Assembly (NCBI GenBank): GCA_028707405.1
Contig: JAQWBH010000010.1
Location: 1 to 37,860, forward strand
Source: Parabacteroides sp.
GTDB lineage: Bacteria; Bacteroidota; Bacteroidia; Bacteroidales; Tannerellaceae
Length of the DNA stretch: 37,860 nucleotides
Reading direction: 5' to 3'
The position numbers were made by a program, and so were the translations under genes. The notes below the pieces were generated by a model that ran no database searches, had not been told where the DNA came from, and worked only from the letters and a program-made list of their open reading frames with translations. Below, in pieces: positions 1-9,712 of this stretch; within the stretch, counting starts at the first letter, position 1; every line of letters begins with the position of its first letter.

Positions 1-735
1 GTAGGCAAGAGTCTGCATTTTAAAATTGGTCGTGAAGTATCTTTATTAAGCAAAGCTGATATACAGTCGAAGTTGGGTATCCAGTTCAATGACAAAGTAA
101 AAGTGGTTGCATATGCTACAAGCAACAGTATTACCAATTTGAATGATTTTGCTTGGACGAAAGAGACTGGAACCGTTTGTATTTGGATGCTTGATATGTT
201 TAATCCTAGTCCTAAAGCATTGACTATTATTCCTTTTAATATAGGTGATGAAAAGGATTTAGGAAAAGTGGTAACAACCGATTATTTTGGTGAGATACCT
301 GTTGATCGTCTTAAAGTGAAGGATCATGTTCTTTATTTGAAGACCGATGGCAAATTTCGCAGTAAAGTTGGACTTAATGTAATGCGTACAAAGGCGATAG
401 CCGGTAACTATGATCCGGATACCAAACAACTTACAGTCACAACATTTGATATTGATCCTAAAGGCATTTACCTCAATCAGGAATGGGATCCAAGGAAAGA
501 TCCGCTTGTGGGAGATGCGCAGAACGCTTATAATGACGGACCATTGGAAGATGGTAGCATCATGGGGCCGTTTTTTGAAATGGAGAGCGCTTCACCGGCT
601 GCACTTCTGATGCCGGGAGAAACGTTATATCACACGCATAATGTGTTTCATTTCATGGGTAAAGAGAATGATTTGACTTTGATTACTAAGGCATTGCTCG
701 GGGTATCTATTGATGACATCAAGACTGTGTTTTAA
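1..735 (+). CDS. Uncharacterised protein, C-terminal part (DUF6786-like?)
   Basis: The reading frame is open from the first base of the window, so the 5' end of this gene lies outside; at least 244 codons are visible. A TTG at 73 in the same frame is not a convincing start because the frame continues upstream without a stop. The visible part has no signal peptide or membrane segment and looks like a mixed beta-rich domain. It holds an aromatic and acidic stretch around EWDPRKDP and ends with a His-rich segment (YHTHNVFHF). This resembles the Bacteroidetes family annotated as DUF6786, but I assign that only from memory and weakly. It lies 35 bp upstream of fucI on the same strand, so a role in fucose or related sugar use is plausible from context only. 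Confidence 0.6.
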   Translation, partial: VGKSLHFKIGREVSLLSKADIQSKLGIQFNDKVKVVAYATSNSITNLNDFAWTKETGTVCIWMLDMFNPSPKALTIIPFNIGDEKDLGKVVTTDYFGEIPVDRLKVKDHVLYLKTDGKFRSKVGLNVMRTKAIAGNYDPDTKQLTVTTFDIDPKGIYLNQEWDPRKDPLVGDAQNAYNDGPLEDGSIMGPFFEMESASPAALLMPGETLYHTHNVFHFMGKENDLTLITKALLGVSIDDIKTVF

Positions 736-770
736 TTTTTAATTAATACATTTTTATTATATTGTAAAAC

Positions 771-2546
771 ATGAATAATTCTTATCCAAAGATCGGTATA
801 CGTCCGATTATTGATGGGCGTCGTCAAGGCGTTCGCGAATCTCTAGAGGAGATGACAATGGGTTTGGCTCATCGTGTGGCTGAATTATATTCTGATACGT
901 TACGTTATCCGGATGGTTCTCCGGTAGAGTGCGTTATTGCTGATACGTGTATCGGCGGAGTTAAGGAAGCTGCTAATTGTGCAGAAAAATTTGCTAGGAC
1001 CGGCGTTGGTGTTTCTCTTTCTGTTACTCCATGCTGGTGTTACGGCGCTGAAACGATCGATATGGATCCGCTTATTCCAAAGGCAGTTTGGGGATTTAAT
1101 GGAACAGAACGCCCGGGAGCCGTTTATTTGGCATGTGCGATGGCTGTTCACAGTCAGAAAGGCCTGCCTGCATTTGGCATTTATGGTCGTGATGTACAAG
1201 ATGCCGATGATACTGTTATTCCTGATGATGTAAAAGAAAAATTACTTCGTTTTGCTCGTGCAGGTTTGGCTGTTGCTTTGATGCGTGGGAAGTCTTACCT
1301 GGCCATAGGAACGGTTGCCATGGGTATTGGTGGTTCAATTGTTAATCCTGACTTTTTGCAGGAGTACTTGGGCATGCGTTCAGAATGTGTTGATAGTTGT
1401 GAAATCATTCGCCGTGTAGAAAAAGGCATCTATGATAAAGAAGAGTTCAAGAAGGCTATGGCTTGGACGAAGGAAAATTGTATGTCTCGTGAAGGAACAG
1501 ATTATAACAAACCAAAACTTCAGCATTCTCGCAACCAAAAAGACGCCGACTGGGAATATGTAGTAAAGATGACGCTTATCATGCGCGATTTGTTGGTTGG
1601 TAACGAGAAGTTGGCAGATATGGGTTTCGTTGAAGAATCAAATGGTCATAATGCTATAGCTGGCGGTTTCCAAGGACAACGTCAATGGACTGATTTCATG
1701 CCAAATGGTGACTTTTCGGAGACCATACTGAATACTTCTTTCGATTGGAACGGCATTCGCGCACCGTATATCTTTGCTACCGAAGATGACCATTTAAATT
1801 GCATCACTATGTTGTTTAGTAATTTGTTGACACATAGAGCACAAATCTTTGCTGATGTGAGAACCTATTGGAGCCCACAAGCTATAGAAAGAGTAAGCGG
1901 TTGGAAACCTGAAGGTATTCTCGAAAATGGTGCTATCCATCTGATAAACTCCGGCGCGTGTACTTTGGATGGTACTGGACAGCAGTCAGATGAAGAGGAG
2001 AAACCAGCAATGAAGCCATTCTGGGAAATTAAGGAAGAAGAGGTAGACAAGATGCTGAAAGCAACAACTTGGTGCCCAGCATCATTGGAATATTTTCGTG
2101 GAAGTGGTTATTCTTCTAGCTTCCTGACCAAATCAGGTATGCCTGTTACTATGGCTCGTTTGAATATTGTTAAAGGATTAGGTCCGGTTTTGCAGATCGC
2201 TGAGGGCTGGACTGCTACATTCCCGGATCATGTATTTGATATTATCAATAAACGTACCGATAAGACTTGGCCGAGCACATTTTTTGTTCCTCGTTTGACC
2301 GGTCAGGGACATTTTAAAGATGTTTATTCAGTTATGAATCGTTGGGGGGCAAATCATGGAGCAATCAGTTACGGACATATTGGTGCTGATTTGATTTCAC
2401 TGGCTTCAATGCTTTCTATTCCTGTTTGCATGCATAATGTTGATGAAGAAAAAATATTCCGCCCGGCTACATGGAGTGCATTCGGAACTGATCCTGAAGG
2501 TTCAGATTACAGAGCATGTGCAGCTTGTGGACCATTGTACAAATGA
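771..2546 (+). CDS. fucI: L-fucose isomerase
   Basis: This enzyme converts L-fucose to L-fuculose, the first step of cytoplasmic fucose breakdown; the family also takes D-arabinose. The 591-residue length equals that of E. coli FucI. The stretch around residues 300-370 matches the family closely ([31 protein letters not shown]). Glu338, Asp362 and His529 sit where the E. coli metal-binding and catalytic Glu337, Asp361 and His528 are expected, each shifted by one. The ATG at 771 gives an N-terminus that aligns with the family start. A LacI-type regulator follows 61 bp downstream and probably controls this gene. Fuculokinase, fuculose-phosphate aldolase and fucose permease are not in the window, so the rest of the pathway must lie upstream or elsewhere. 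Confidence 0.96.
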   Translation: MNNSYPKIGIRPIIDGRRQGVRESLEEMTMGLAHRVAELYSDTLRYPDGSPVECVIADTCIGGVKEAANCAEKFARTGVGVSLSVTPCWCYGAETIDMDPLIPKAVWGFNGTERPGAVYLACAMAVHSQKGLPAFGIYGRDVQDADDTVIPDDVKEKLLRFARAGLAVALMRGKSYLAIGTVAMGIGGSIVNPDFLQEYLGMRSECVDSCEIIRRVEKGIYDKEEFKKAMAWTKENCMSREGTDYNKPKLQHSRNQKDADWEYVVKMTLIMRDLLVGNEKLADMGFVEESNGHNAIAGGFQGQRQWTDFMPNGDFSETILNTSFDWNGIRAPYIFATEDDHLNCITMLFSNLLTHRAQIFADVRTYWSPQAIERVSGWKPEGILENGAIHLINSGACTLDGTGQQSDEEEKPAMKPFWEIKEEEVDKMLKATTWCPASLEYFRGSGYSSSFLTKSGMPVTMARLNIVKGLGPVLQIAEGWTATFPDHVFDIINKRTDKTWPSTFFVPRLTGQGHFKDVYSVMNRWGANHGAISYGHIGADLISLASMLSIPVCMHNVDEEKIFRPATWSAFGTDPEGSDYRACAACGPLYK

Positions 2547-2607
2547 GTCGTTTAATAGTAAATAGAAATTTTAGATATGTAACAGAAAACCCTGTACGGA
2601 TTTTAGA

Positions 2608-3615
2608 ATGAAGAAAATATCAATAAAAGATATTGCCCGTGAAGCAGGTGTTTCAAACGCTACCGTATCGTTAGTGCTTAATGGGAAAGAAAAAGAGGGT
2701 CGGGTAAGTAAGGAAGTAGCAGCCCGTGTCAAGCAGATTGCAAGCGATTTAGACTATCAGCCGAACAATTTGGCAAAGAGTTTAAAAAGCGGACATTCAT
2801 ATATGATTGGGTTGATTGTTGCTGATATCTCGAACCCCTTTTTTGGATCCCTTGCTTATTTTGTCCAGGAAGAAATGGAAAAAGCAGGCTATACGGTAAT
2901 GGTGATGAACACGAATGAAAGTGATACACGGTTGGAAAAGATTATTACAAACTTATCAGATAGACAGGTGGATGGCTATATTATTGTCCCTACAGAACAT
3001 GGAGAGCCGTACATTAGTCGTCTGCTTAGTACTGGGGTCCCTTTGGTTTTGCTGGACCGATATTATCCGTCACTTTCTACCTATAATGTAATGACCGACA
3101 GCTATCAGGCATCATATCAGGCTACTAAACTTTTGATTACAGGTGGTTGTAAAAAGATGGGGCTTATCTCTTATAAGAACACACAATCACCTATGAATGA
3201 ACGCCGTCATGGATTCATGGATGCTTTGCAAACGGCAGGATTATATCATGAAGAATTGGTTAAACAAGTTGATTTCCTCCAATTGGATACAGATATCCCT
3301 GAAGCTGTAGCTTCGCTCCTTGGAAATGGCATTGACGGACTGTTGTGTGCTGCAAATACAATTTCTTCTAAAAGTGTTCATGCACTTTTAAAAAACGGAA
3401 AGGCAGTGCCGGAACAGGTGAAAGTCGTTGGCTTTGATCGTAGTGAGGCTTTCGAATTTATGCCACATCCAATTCCGTATGTGCAACAGCACATAGAAGC
3501 GATGGGACGCAAAGCGGCCGATCTCCTAATTGAACAAATGGCATCGCAGACCCGAATGCCACAGACATGTAAATTTCCTGCTACTCTTATAATTGAACCT
3601 GAATTTGATAGTTGA
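2608..3615 (+). CDS. LacI-family transcriptional regulator
   Basis: This is a ligand-responsive DNA-binding repressor of the LacI/GalR family, 335 residues. The N-terminal helix-turn-helix (residues about 3-25, ISIKDIAREAGVSNATVS) and the hinge region (YQPNNLAKSLKSG) are clear. They are followed by a periplasmic-binding-protein-like sensor domain beginning with the typical YMIGLIVADISNPFF. It lies 61 bp after fucI on the same strand, so a fucose-derived sugar or phosphate is the most likely effector, but this is inference from position. I could not identify an operator palindrome in the 35 bp before fucI or the 61 bp before this gene. The true promoter of the unit is probably upstream of the window. 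Confidence 0.92.
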   Translation: MKKISIKDIAREAGVSNATVSLVLNGKEKEGRVSKEVAARVKQIASDLDYQPNNLAKSLKSGHSYMIGLIVADISNPFFGSLAYFVQEEMEKAGYTVMVMNTNESDTRLEKIITNLSDRQVDGYIIVPTEHGEPYISRLLSTGVPLVLLDRYYPSLSTYNVMTDSYQASYQATKLLITGGCKKMGLISYKNTQSPMNERRHGFMDALQTAGLYHEELVKQVDFLQLDTDIPEAVASLLGNGIDGLLCAANTISSKSVHALLKNGKAVPEQVKVVGFDRSEAFEFMPHPIPYVQQHIEAMGRKAADLLIEQMASQTRMPQTCKFPATLIIEPEFDS

Positions 3616-3630
3616 ACATACTATCAGAAA

Positions 3631-3765
3631 ATGAGAAAAATTCATTCGATGCTTGATCCATTTCAAATAAAAGGATTACTTCATTCGAGTGTATTTGGAA
3701 TTTCAGGTCTTTATATAGGGTTGTTTCTCCTAAAAGTAGTAATTTTGTACGCTTATATAATATAA
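3631..3765 (+). CDS. Possible 44-residue single-pass membrane miniprotein
   Basis: This short reading frame in the gap between the LacI regulator and rex starts with ATG at 3631 (a second in-frame ATG is at 3649) and ends with TAA at 3763-3765. It encodes a basic N-terminus (MRKIH) followed by a hydrophobic stretch of about 25 residues ending in LYAYII, the pattern of a small inner-membrane protein. No strong ribosome binding site is visible, which is normal in this phylum. The -7-like box proposed for rex lies inside its 3' end. It may be a chance ORF in AT-rich DNA. I do not recognise a family. Confidence 0.3.
   Translation: MRKIHSMLDPFQIKGLLHSSVFGISGLYIGLFLLKVVILYAYII
3740..3747 (+). promoter_or_regulatory. 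Candidate -7 promoter box for the rex operon
   Basis: TAATTTTG matches the Bacteroidetes sigma-ABfr -7 consensus TAnnTTTG and lies 25 bp before the rex ATG. No good TTTG -33 box is found at the expected distance, so this is a partial match. A Rex operator (TTGTGA-N6-TCACAA type) is not visible here. Confidence 0.35.
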
Positions 3766-3772
3766 AAAGTAG

Positions 3773-4420
3773 ATGGCGGACGAAGCGATAAAACAGATAG
3801 GAAAAGTGCCGGAGCCTACATTAAGAAGGTTACCGTGGTATCTTGCATTTCTGAAGCTGATGAAAGGATGGGGTGAGACGTTTGTATCTTCTACTCAGAT
3901 AGCTAAACAGATTAACGTCGATCCTAGCCAAGTAGCTAAAGACCTTTCATATGTGAATATTTCTGGAAAGACGCGTGTGGGGTACGAGATTGCACCATTG
4001 GTTGATGGCTTGGAACATTTCCTTGGATTTACTGATTGCCATAAGGCTTTTCTTTTTGGTGTTGGCAGCCTGGGGGCAGCGCTGCTTCATGACTCGGGCT
4101 TGAATCAATATGGATTGCAGATCGTAGCGGGATTTGATATTCGTCCCGAGCTTGTCGGTACCGTTATCAATGGCATTTCCGTATATCATCTTTCTGAATT
4201 TTCTAAGCGGGAGAAAGAATATGAAGCAACAATCGGAATTATTACGGTCCCGGTAGATAAAGCTCAGGAGGTGACAGATATGATTATTGCTTCCGGTATC
4301 AAAGCGTTGTGGAACTTTACGCCGTTTCGTATTCGAGTCCCTGAAAATGTGGTTGTACAGAATACTTCTATCTATGCTCATCTGGCTGTTATGTTCAATC
4401 GACTTAATTCAATATCATAA
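3773..4420 (+). CDS. rex: Redox-sensing transcriptional repressor Rex
   Basis: Rex senses the NADH/NAD+ ratio and represses fermentation and respiration genes when NADH is low. The 215-residue length is standard. The N-terminal winged helix (residues about 15-65, including TQIAKQINVDPSQVAKDLS) is followed by a Rossmann domain with the dinucleotide motif GVGSLG at residues 96-101. The C-terminal FTPFRIRVPENVVVQN segment is typical of the family. FAH-family gene 4423-5037 begins 2 bp after the stop and porU overlaps that gene, so rex is probably transcribed with the T9SS sortase. No Rex-type operator was found upstream of rex itself, so self-regulation is not supported by what I can see. Confidence 0.95.
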   Translation: MADEAIKQIGKVPEPTLRRLPWYLAFLKLMKGWGETFVSSTQIAKQINVDPSQVAKDLSYVNISGKTRVGYEIAPLVDGLEHFLGFTDCHKAFLFGVGSLGAALLHDSGLNQYGLQIVAGFDIRPELVGTVINGISVYHLSEFSKREKEYEATIGIITVPVDKAQEVTDMIIASGIKALWNFTPFRIRVPENVVVQNTSIYAHLAVMFNRLNSIS

Positions 4421-4422
4421 AT

Positions 4423-5037
4423 ATGAAGATTATTGCTGTAGGAATGAACTATGCTGCTCACAATAAAGAGCTGCATCATTCGTTAGAATTATCGGAGCCG
4501 ACTATATTTATGAAGTCCGATTCATCATTGCTTAAGGATGGTAAACCATTTTTTATCCCCGATTTTTCATCGGAAGTGCATTATGAAACAGAAATTGTCA
4601 TACGAATAGACCGGCTGGGAAAAAATATTGCTGAACGTTTTGCACATCGTTATTATAATGAAGTGACTGTGGGTATAGATTTCACAGCGCGTGATTTGCA
4701 AAAAAAACTGCGGGCTAAAGGTTTGCCGTGGGAAATTAGCAAGGCTTTCGATAATTCGGCTGCAATAGGGACATTCATTTCTTTAGAGCCGTTTGGAGGA
4801 ACTGAGCATCTTTGCTTTCATTTGGAAATAAATGGCGAAACTGTGCAGGCAGGTAATACAGAGGATATGCTTTTCTCAGTAGATAAAATTATTGCTTATG
4901 CAAGCCGTTTTTTTACTTTGAAAACAGGGGATCTGATTTATACTGGTACTCCTGCAGGTGTTGGACCGGTGAAAATTGACGATCATCTGGAAGGGTATAT
5001 CGGCGCGCAGAAGCTGCTCGATTTTTATGTTAGATGA
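4423..5037 (+). CDS. Fumarylacetoacetate hydrolase (FAH) family protein
   Basis: The 204-residue protein has the short FAH fold used by enzymes such as acylpyruvate hydrolase and oxaloacetate-type decarboxylases. Metal-ligand residues are visible as the E-x-E pair Glu55/Glu57 (HYETEIVIRI) and Asp86 in GIDFTARD. The conserved C-terminal GDLIYTGTPAGVGP loop is present. The substrate cannot be read from sequence; oxaloacetate tautomer/decarboxylase or acylpyruvate hydrolase activity are both possible. It starts 2 bp after rex and its stop overlaps the porU start by 4 bp (ATGA), so it is translationally coupled to porU. A homologue occupies the same place next to porU in Porphyromonas gingivalis, from memory. 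Confidence 0.9.
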   Translation: MKIIAVGMNYAAHNKELHHSLELSEPTIFMKSDSSLLKDGKPFFIPDFSSEVHYETEIVIRIDRLGKNIAERFAHRYYNEVTVGIDFTARDLQKKLRAKGLPWEISKAFDNSAAIGTFISLEPFGGTEHLCFHLEINGETVQAGNTEDMLFSVDKIIAYASRFFTLKTGDLIYTGTPAGVGPVKIDDHLEGYIGAQKLLDFYVR

Positions 5038-8000
5038 TACGAAAACTATTATACACGATACTGATATCTATCTTTCTGCTTCCTTCACTGTGGGCAGAGG
5101 GTAGTAAGTACACATCTGTTTCAGTCCTCGATACAGGCAAGTGGGTGAAGGTGCGCGTTGCAGAAACGGGTGTTTATAAACTTACTTTTTCGGAACTGAA
5201 AAAAATGGGATTCTCAAGTCCGGAAAAAGTATCGGTATATGGATATGGTGGGTGGCCACTGGATGAGGATTTTTCGACTACTTATATTGATGATCTTCCT
5301 GAAGTAGCGACATACAGAGGTTCCGACTATCTGATTTTTTATGCAAAAGGACCTGTCAAATGGATTTATAGTCTTGGAAGTGGGTTTGTGCATACTAACA
5401 ATCCATATTCTTCATATGGATATTATTTTTTGACAGATCGTAATGATACAGTAAAATCAATGGCGATTCAAGCTTCTGAAGCCGGAGCGTCTCTTCAGCT
5501 TTCTACTTTCAATGACTATAAACTATGGGAGAAAGAGATTGTTTCTGTTAACTCATCGGGACGGGAGCTGTATGGTGAGTCTTTTGAAACTACACTTTCG
5601 CAAAACTTTAAAGTATCTGTTCCCGGCATTACAAATGATATGGGATTGGCTACATTAAGTTTTATTGCCAAACCAACAAGTGGTACTGGAACAACCGTTA
5701 TGAGTATTGATGGCAAGCAGGTTATCAGTGGTACTTTTGCACAGAACACTTCCGAATATACTATGGCTCGTGAGTTGAACCAGACTGTGACATGGAATGG
5801 AGATAAGAGTGAAAACACAGTAGTTAACATCCAATATAGTACAGCCGGTCATAAGAATGTGAGACTTAATTATTTCTGTTTGCAGATGCTTCGTACACTG
5901 AAACTTTATGACGCTTATACATTGTTCAGAAATATTAGTTCGATTGGTAATACATCCCGCTTTGTGATTCAGAATGCCACCTCCGGATTGCTGGTGTTTG
6001 ATGTGACTGATGCCGTTAATCCTAAATTGATGGAGACGTCGCTAAGTGGTACCGATCTTTCTTTTTCGATTCCGGCCTCTTCAACGCTTAGAGAGTTTGC
6101 GGTAGTTGATCCGCTAAAGCTTTCTGCTCCTGAGGTAGTAGGCGATGTTACGAATCAGAACTTGCATGCTATGACACAACAGGATATGATTATTCTTGCT
6201 CAGTCAGCATTTGCAGAACAGGCTGAACGGTTGGCTAAAATACATCGTTCGCATGATAATTTATCGGTACAAGTGGTGCAACCGGAAAAGATTTACAATG
6301 AGTTTTCGAGCGGGACTCCGGATGCTTCGGCTATACGTCGCTTTATGAAAATGTTATATGATCGTAAATCATCGGATTCAGATGCTCCTAAATATCTATT
6401 GTTGCTGGGTGATGGCTCTTTTGATAATCGTCAGCTGACTACAAATTGGAAACAGATCGATATGACCAATATGCTGCTTACGTATCAGACGCAAGAGTCT
6501 TTAAATGACACGTCGTTTGTGACAGATGATTATTTTGGTTATCTGGATGATGCCAATGACGCAAAATCTTTTGACAGAAAGGATGTTAATATAGGCATCG
6601 GTCGATTTCCGGTACGTACACTAGGTGAAGCTACGACCGCTGTCGATAAAGTGATTAGCTATATAAATAATACGCAGTATGGTGCGTGGAAGAATAATCT
6701 TTGTTTTCTTGCAGATGATGGCAATAGTGTTGACGGTTTTAACCAGATACATGAGAAACAGGCAGACGATCTTGCACAATATCTGGAAACTAACTATCCT
6801 GAATTTCTGATAAATAAACTCTACTTTGATTCGTTTAAAAAGGATTTTACTGGAGGAACGACAACTTATCCTGATGTCACAACAAGCCTTTTGAAATCAC
6901 TGAAGGACGGATTGATGCTGGTCAACTATACCGGTCACGGCAATACGCAGGCATTGAGTGATGAGAAGGTCATCAAACAATCAGATATTGCGCAATATAC
7001 TTATACGCGTTTGCCCTTGTGGATCACCTCAACTTGTGATTTTACGCGTTTTGATGATTTGAATACTTCGGCAGGTGAAGATGTTTTCTTAAGTACAAGA
7101 AGCGGAGGGATAGCTCTTTTCACTACAGCTCGCCTGGCTTACTCTGAATCGAATTTTGATATTAATGAGTTACTTATAGAAAAACTGTTTACAAAAAATA
7201 ATGGTCGTCGTCTTACATTGGGAGATGTGATCAAGAAAACAAAATGCGAGCTGAGTACGGTCCGTAAGTTGGGCTTTTGTCTGATTGGAGATCCGGCATT
7301 GAAACTTGTTTATCCAGAATATCGAATGAAGGTGACTTCGATTAATGGTGCATCGGCCACAGGTGATGCCATAAAGATTAAAGCGTTGCAGAAGGTGACT
7401 GTTGAAGGTGAAGTACTGAATGCTGACGGTAATCTGGCAACTGATTTTTCCGGTGTTATGAATCCGACTGTAAAAGATAGTAAGGTGACGGTTACAACGC
7501 TTGATAACAATAATACCGGAAGGACGTTCAGCTATACGGATTATCCAAATACACTTTATATAGGTAATGACTCCGTACGCAACGGGAAGTTTAGTTTTAC
7601 ATTTACCGTTCCTAAAGACATTTCATATTCGAATGCAGCGGGGAAGATGAATTTGTATGCTTCGGATACGATTCACGGGAATGAAGCTCAAGGTGCATTC
7701 CAGAATTTTATTGTTGGTGGAACAGATGATACAGCCGACAAAGATACTGTCGGTCCTGAGGTCCGCGCTCTTTATCTTAATGATTCGACTTTTGTTGATG
7801 GCGGCAAAGTGAATGTAACACCTTATTTTGTGGCAAAGTTGTGGGATGCAAGCGGTGTGAATGTAACAGGAAGCAGTGTCGGACATGATATTATGTTGGT
7901 AATAGATGGTTCATCGACGTTGAGTTATAATTTAAATAGTTATTATGAACTGTTGACTGATGGTTCTGAAGAAGGAATGGTAAAGTTCCAGATCCCGACA

Positions 8001-8411
8001 CTGAAGGCTGGCATCCATCGAGCAGAGTTTCGTGTTTGGGATGTGCAGAATAATTCGACTATGCGAACCTTTACTTTTGAGATTGTCGAGGGTTTGAGGC
8101 CTTTCTTAACGGAAATTGTAGCGACACCCAGTCCGGCAAAAAGTACTGTGACATTTCATTTGTACCATAATCGTCCGGAGAGTAAAATGAAAGTAAGTAT
8201 TATGGTATATGATCTGACTGGAAGACTCATTTGGAAGCATGAAGAATCAGGTTCATCCGAGCTGTTTAAGTCTTACGATGTGACTTGGAATCTGACAAAT
8301 AATGCGGGTGGTCGCCTTATTCCAGGTATATATATATATCGGGCAGCTATCGGTACAGATGCTTCGAAAGAAGTTACAAAGGCTCAGAAGTTTATTATCC
8401 TGGCACCTTGA
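5034..8411 (+). CDS. porU: Type IX secretion system sortase PorU
   Basis: PorU is the cell-surface cysteine protease (gingipain-like, peptidase C25 family) that removes the C-terminal domain of T9SS cargo and joins cargo to anionic LPS. The 1125-residue product begins with a Sec signal peptide (MIRKLLYTILISIFLLPSLWA). A C25 domain lies centrally, with the probable catalytic His635 in TGHGNTQ and Cys668 in STCDFTRF. The protein ends with its own CTD-like beta sandwich (NAGGRLIPGIYIYRAA to KFIILAP), which PorU is known to retain in P. gingivalis. Length is close to the P. gingivalis protein (about 1158). The ATG overlaps the previous stop by 4 bp. porV follows after 110 bp, matching the known porU-porV-ispF order. 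Confidence 0.95.
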   Translation: MIRKLLYTILISIFLLPSLWAEGSKYTSVSVLDTGKWVKVRVAETGVYKLTFSELKKMGFSSPEKVSVYGYGGWPLDEDFSTTYIDDLPEVATYRGSDYLIFYAKGPVKWIYSLGSGFVHTNNPYSSYGYYFLTDRNDTVKSMAIQASEAGASLQLSTFNDYKLWEKEIVSVNSSGRELYGESFETTLSQNFKVSVPGITNDMGLATLSFIAKPTSGTGTTVMSIDGKQVISGTFAQNTSEYTMARELNQTVTWNGDKSENTVVNIQYSTAGHKNVRLNYFCLQMLRTLKLYDAYTLFRNISSIGNTSRFVIQNATSGLLVFDVTDAVNPKLMETSLSGTDLSFSIPASSTLREFAVVDPLKLSAPEVVGDVTNQNLHAMTQQDMIILAQSAFAEQAERLAKIHRSHDNLSVQVVQPEKIYNEFSSGTPDASAIRRFMKMLYDRKSSDSDAPKYLLLLGDGSFDNRQLTTNWKQIDMTNMLLTYQTQESLNDTSFVTDDYFGYLDDANDAKSFDRKDVNIGIGRFPVRTLGEATTAVDKVISYINNTQYGAWKNNLCFLADDGNSVDGFNQIHEKQADDLAQYLETNYPEFLINKLYFDSFKKDFTGGTTTYPDVTTSLLKSLKDGLMLVNYTGHGNTQALSDEKVIKQSDIAQYTYTRLPLWITSTCDFTRFDDLNTSAGEDVFLSTRSGGIALFTTARLAYSESNFDINELLIEKLFTKNNGRRLTLGDVIKKTKCELSTVRKLGFCLIGDPALKLVYPEYRMKVTSINGASATGDAIKIKALQKVTVEGEVLNADGNLATDFSGVMNPTVKDSKVTVTTLDNNNTGRTFSYTDYPNTLYIGNDSVRNGKFSFTFTVPKDISYSNAAGKMNLYASDTIHGNEAQGAFQNFIVGGTDDTADKDTVGPEVRALYLNDSTFVDGGKVNVTPYFVAKLWDASGVNVTGSSVGHDIMLVIDGSSTLSYNLNSYYELLTDGSEEGMVKFQIPTLKAGIHRAEFRVWDVQNNSTMRTFTFEIVEGLRPFLTEIVATPSPAKSTVTFHLYHNRPESKMKVSIMVYDLTGRLIWKHEESGSSELFKSYDVTWNLTNNAGGRLIPGIYIYRAAIGTDASKEVTKAQKFIILAP

Positions 8412-8521
8412 ATACTTCTAGTGTGCAAAAGAAAGATAAAGATACAATAAAGTGTCGGCGATTGAGTTATATGTAAAACAAGTATGGAGCATTGCCTCCC
8501 TTTTTAAGACAATAGAACAAT

Positions 8522-9706
8522 ATGATAAAGAAAACAAGATTGAGTTTAATCATGGCAATGATTGCCCTGTTGGCAAATATGGCCGTGTATGCTCAAGAAA
8601 CGTCAGGAAAGACAACCTTTGCACCAATCAGTACACAAGTTCCATCTCTTTCAATTGCGCCTGATGCACGTGGAGGAGGTATGGGTGATAATGGTGTAAG
8701 TTCACTTCCTGATATTAATTCACAATATTGGAATCCGTCGAAGTATGCATTTATGGAGAGTAAAGCTGGTGTTTCATTATCTTATACACCTTGGTTGCGT
8801 AAGTTGGTAAATGATGTAGCCTTGGCAAATCTGACCGGATATTATAAGTTTGGTCGTAACGATAATCAGGCTATTGGTGCTTCACTACGTTATTTTTCAT
8901 TGGGCGATGTAGCAGAAAGAGAGAATACGGGTGATGTCCCTATTTATACAAATCCTTACGAAATGGCTTTTGATGTGGGATATAATACTAAATTGTCGGA
9001 AAGTTATTCAATGGGTGTTACGTTTCGGTATATTCGTTCGGATATGGGTGTCGATCCTCAAGATGAAAAGCATGCAGGCAACGCTGTTGCAGCTGATATC
9101 TCAGGTTATCTGGAAAAGTATGTAATGATGGGTGGTGCTGAAGCTCTGTGGAGTATGGGCTATAATGCTTCAAATATGGGTAGCAAGATTTCTTATGACG
9201 GAGGAACAACAACCTATTTCCTTCCGACAAAATTGCAACTGGGTACGGGTTTGCTTTATCCGTTGGATCAATATAATAGTATTGGAGTTTATTTGGAGTT
9301 GAGTAAATACATGGTACCCAATGTTCCGATTCGGAAAGAGGGTGAGTCAGATGCCGATTTCAGTAAGCGACAGGAGAATTATAAAACAATGGGAAGTATC
9401 ACTGGTATTTTTAAATCGTTTAGCGATTCTCCTAACGGCTTTAAAGGTGAATTGGATGAGATAATGGCTTCTTTGGGCTTGGAATATTGCTATAATAACC
9501 AGTTCTTTATGCGTGGGGGCTATTTTTATGAGAATCAAAATGTCGGTAATCGTAAATATTTCTCTTTCGGCGCAGGTTTTCGTATGAGTGTTTTTCAGCT
9601 TGACGCGGCTTATCTAGTTAGCACAGTACAGAGTAATCCATTGGATCAGACCTTGCGTTTTTCTCTGTCGTTTGATATGGATGGTCTAAAAAACTTATTT
9701 AAGTAA
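8522..9706 (+). CDS. porV: Type IX secretion outer-membrane protein PorV (LptO)
   Basis: PorV is a FadL-like 14-strand outer-membrane barrel. It accepts cargo from the SprA translocon and shuttles it to PorU for attachment; it has also been linked to LPS deacylation. The 394-residue product has a Sec signal peptide (MIKKTRLSLIMAMIALLANMAVYAQ). The mature N-terminus carries the family signature around residues 35-70 (SIAPDARGGGMGDNGVSS, QYWNPSKYAF). The rest is alternating beta-strand sequence ending in an aromatic-terminated strand (LRFSLSFDMDGLKNLFK). It lies 110 bp after porU and 6 bp before ispF. That spacing allows either read-through from porU or an extra promoter; I saw no clear box in the gap. 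Confidence 0.95.
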   Translation: MIKKTRLSLIMAMIALLANMAVYAQETSGKTTFAPISTQVPSLSIAPDARGGGMGDNGVSSLPDINSQYWNPSKYAFMESKAGVSLSYTPWLRKLVNDVALANLTGYYKFGRNDNQAIGASLRYFSLGDVAERENTGDVPIYTNPYEMAFDVGYNTKLSESYSMGVTFRYIRSDMGVDPQDEKHAGNAVAADISGYLEKYVMMGGAEALWSMGYNASNMGSKISYDGGTTTYFLPTKLQLGTGLLYPLDQYNSIGVYLELSKYMVPNVPIRKEGESDADFSKRQENYKTMGSITGIFKSFSDSPNGFKGELDEIMASLGLEYCYNNQFFMRGGYFYENQNVGNRKYFSFGAGFRMSVFQLDAAYLVSTVQSNPLDQTLRFSLSFDMDGLKNLFK

Positions 9707-9712
9707 TTGATT

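Noticed and set aside
937..1233. 98-codon open frame inside fucI in another frame
   Set aside because: Shadow of the well-supported fucI reading frame; no family-like features.
3641..3688. Direct repeat TTCATTCGA at 3641 and 3680 upstream of rex
   Set aside because: Two 9-bp copies without symmetry or a known binding motif; probably chance.
8331..8340. TATATATATA tract near the end of porU, a possible slippage site
   Set aside because: It encodes the conserved sorting-domain motif GIYIYR and is short; there is no sign of frame disruption.
8485..8506. GGAG...CTCC followed by a T-run before porV, terminator-like
   Set aside because: The stem is only 4 bp and too weak to call.
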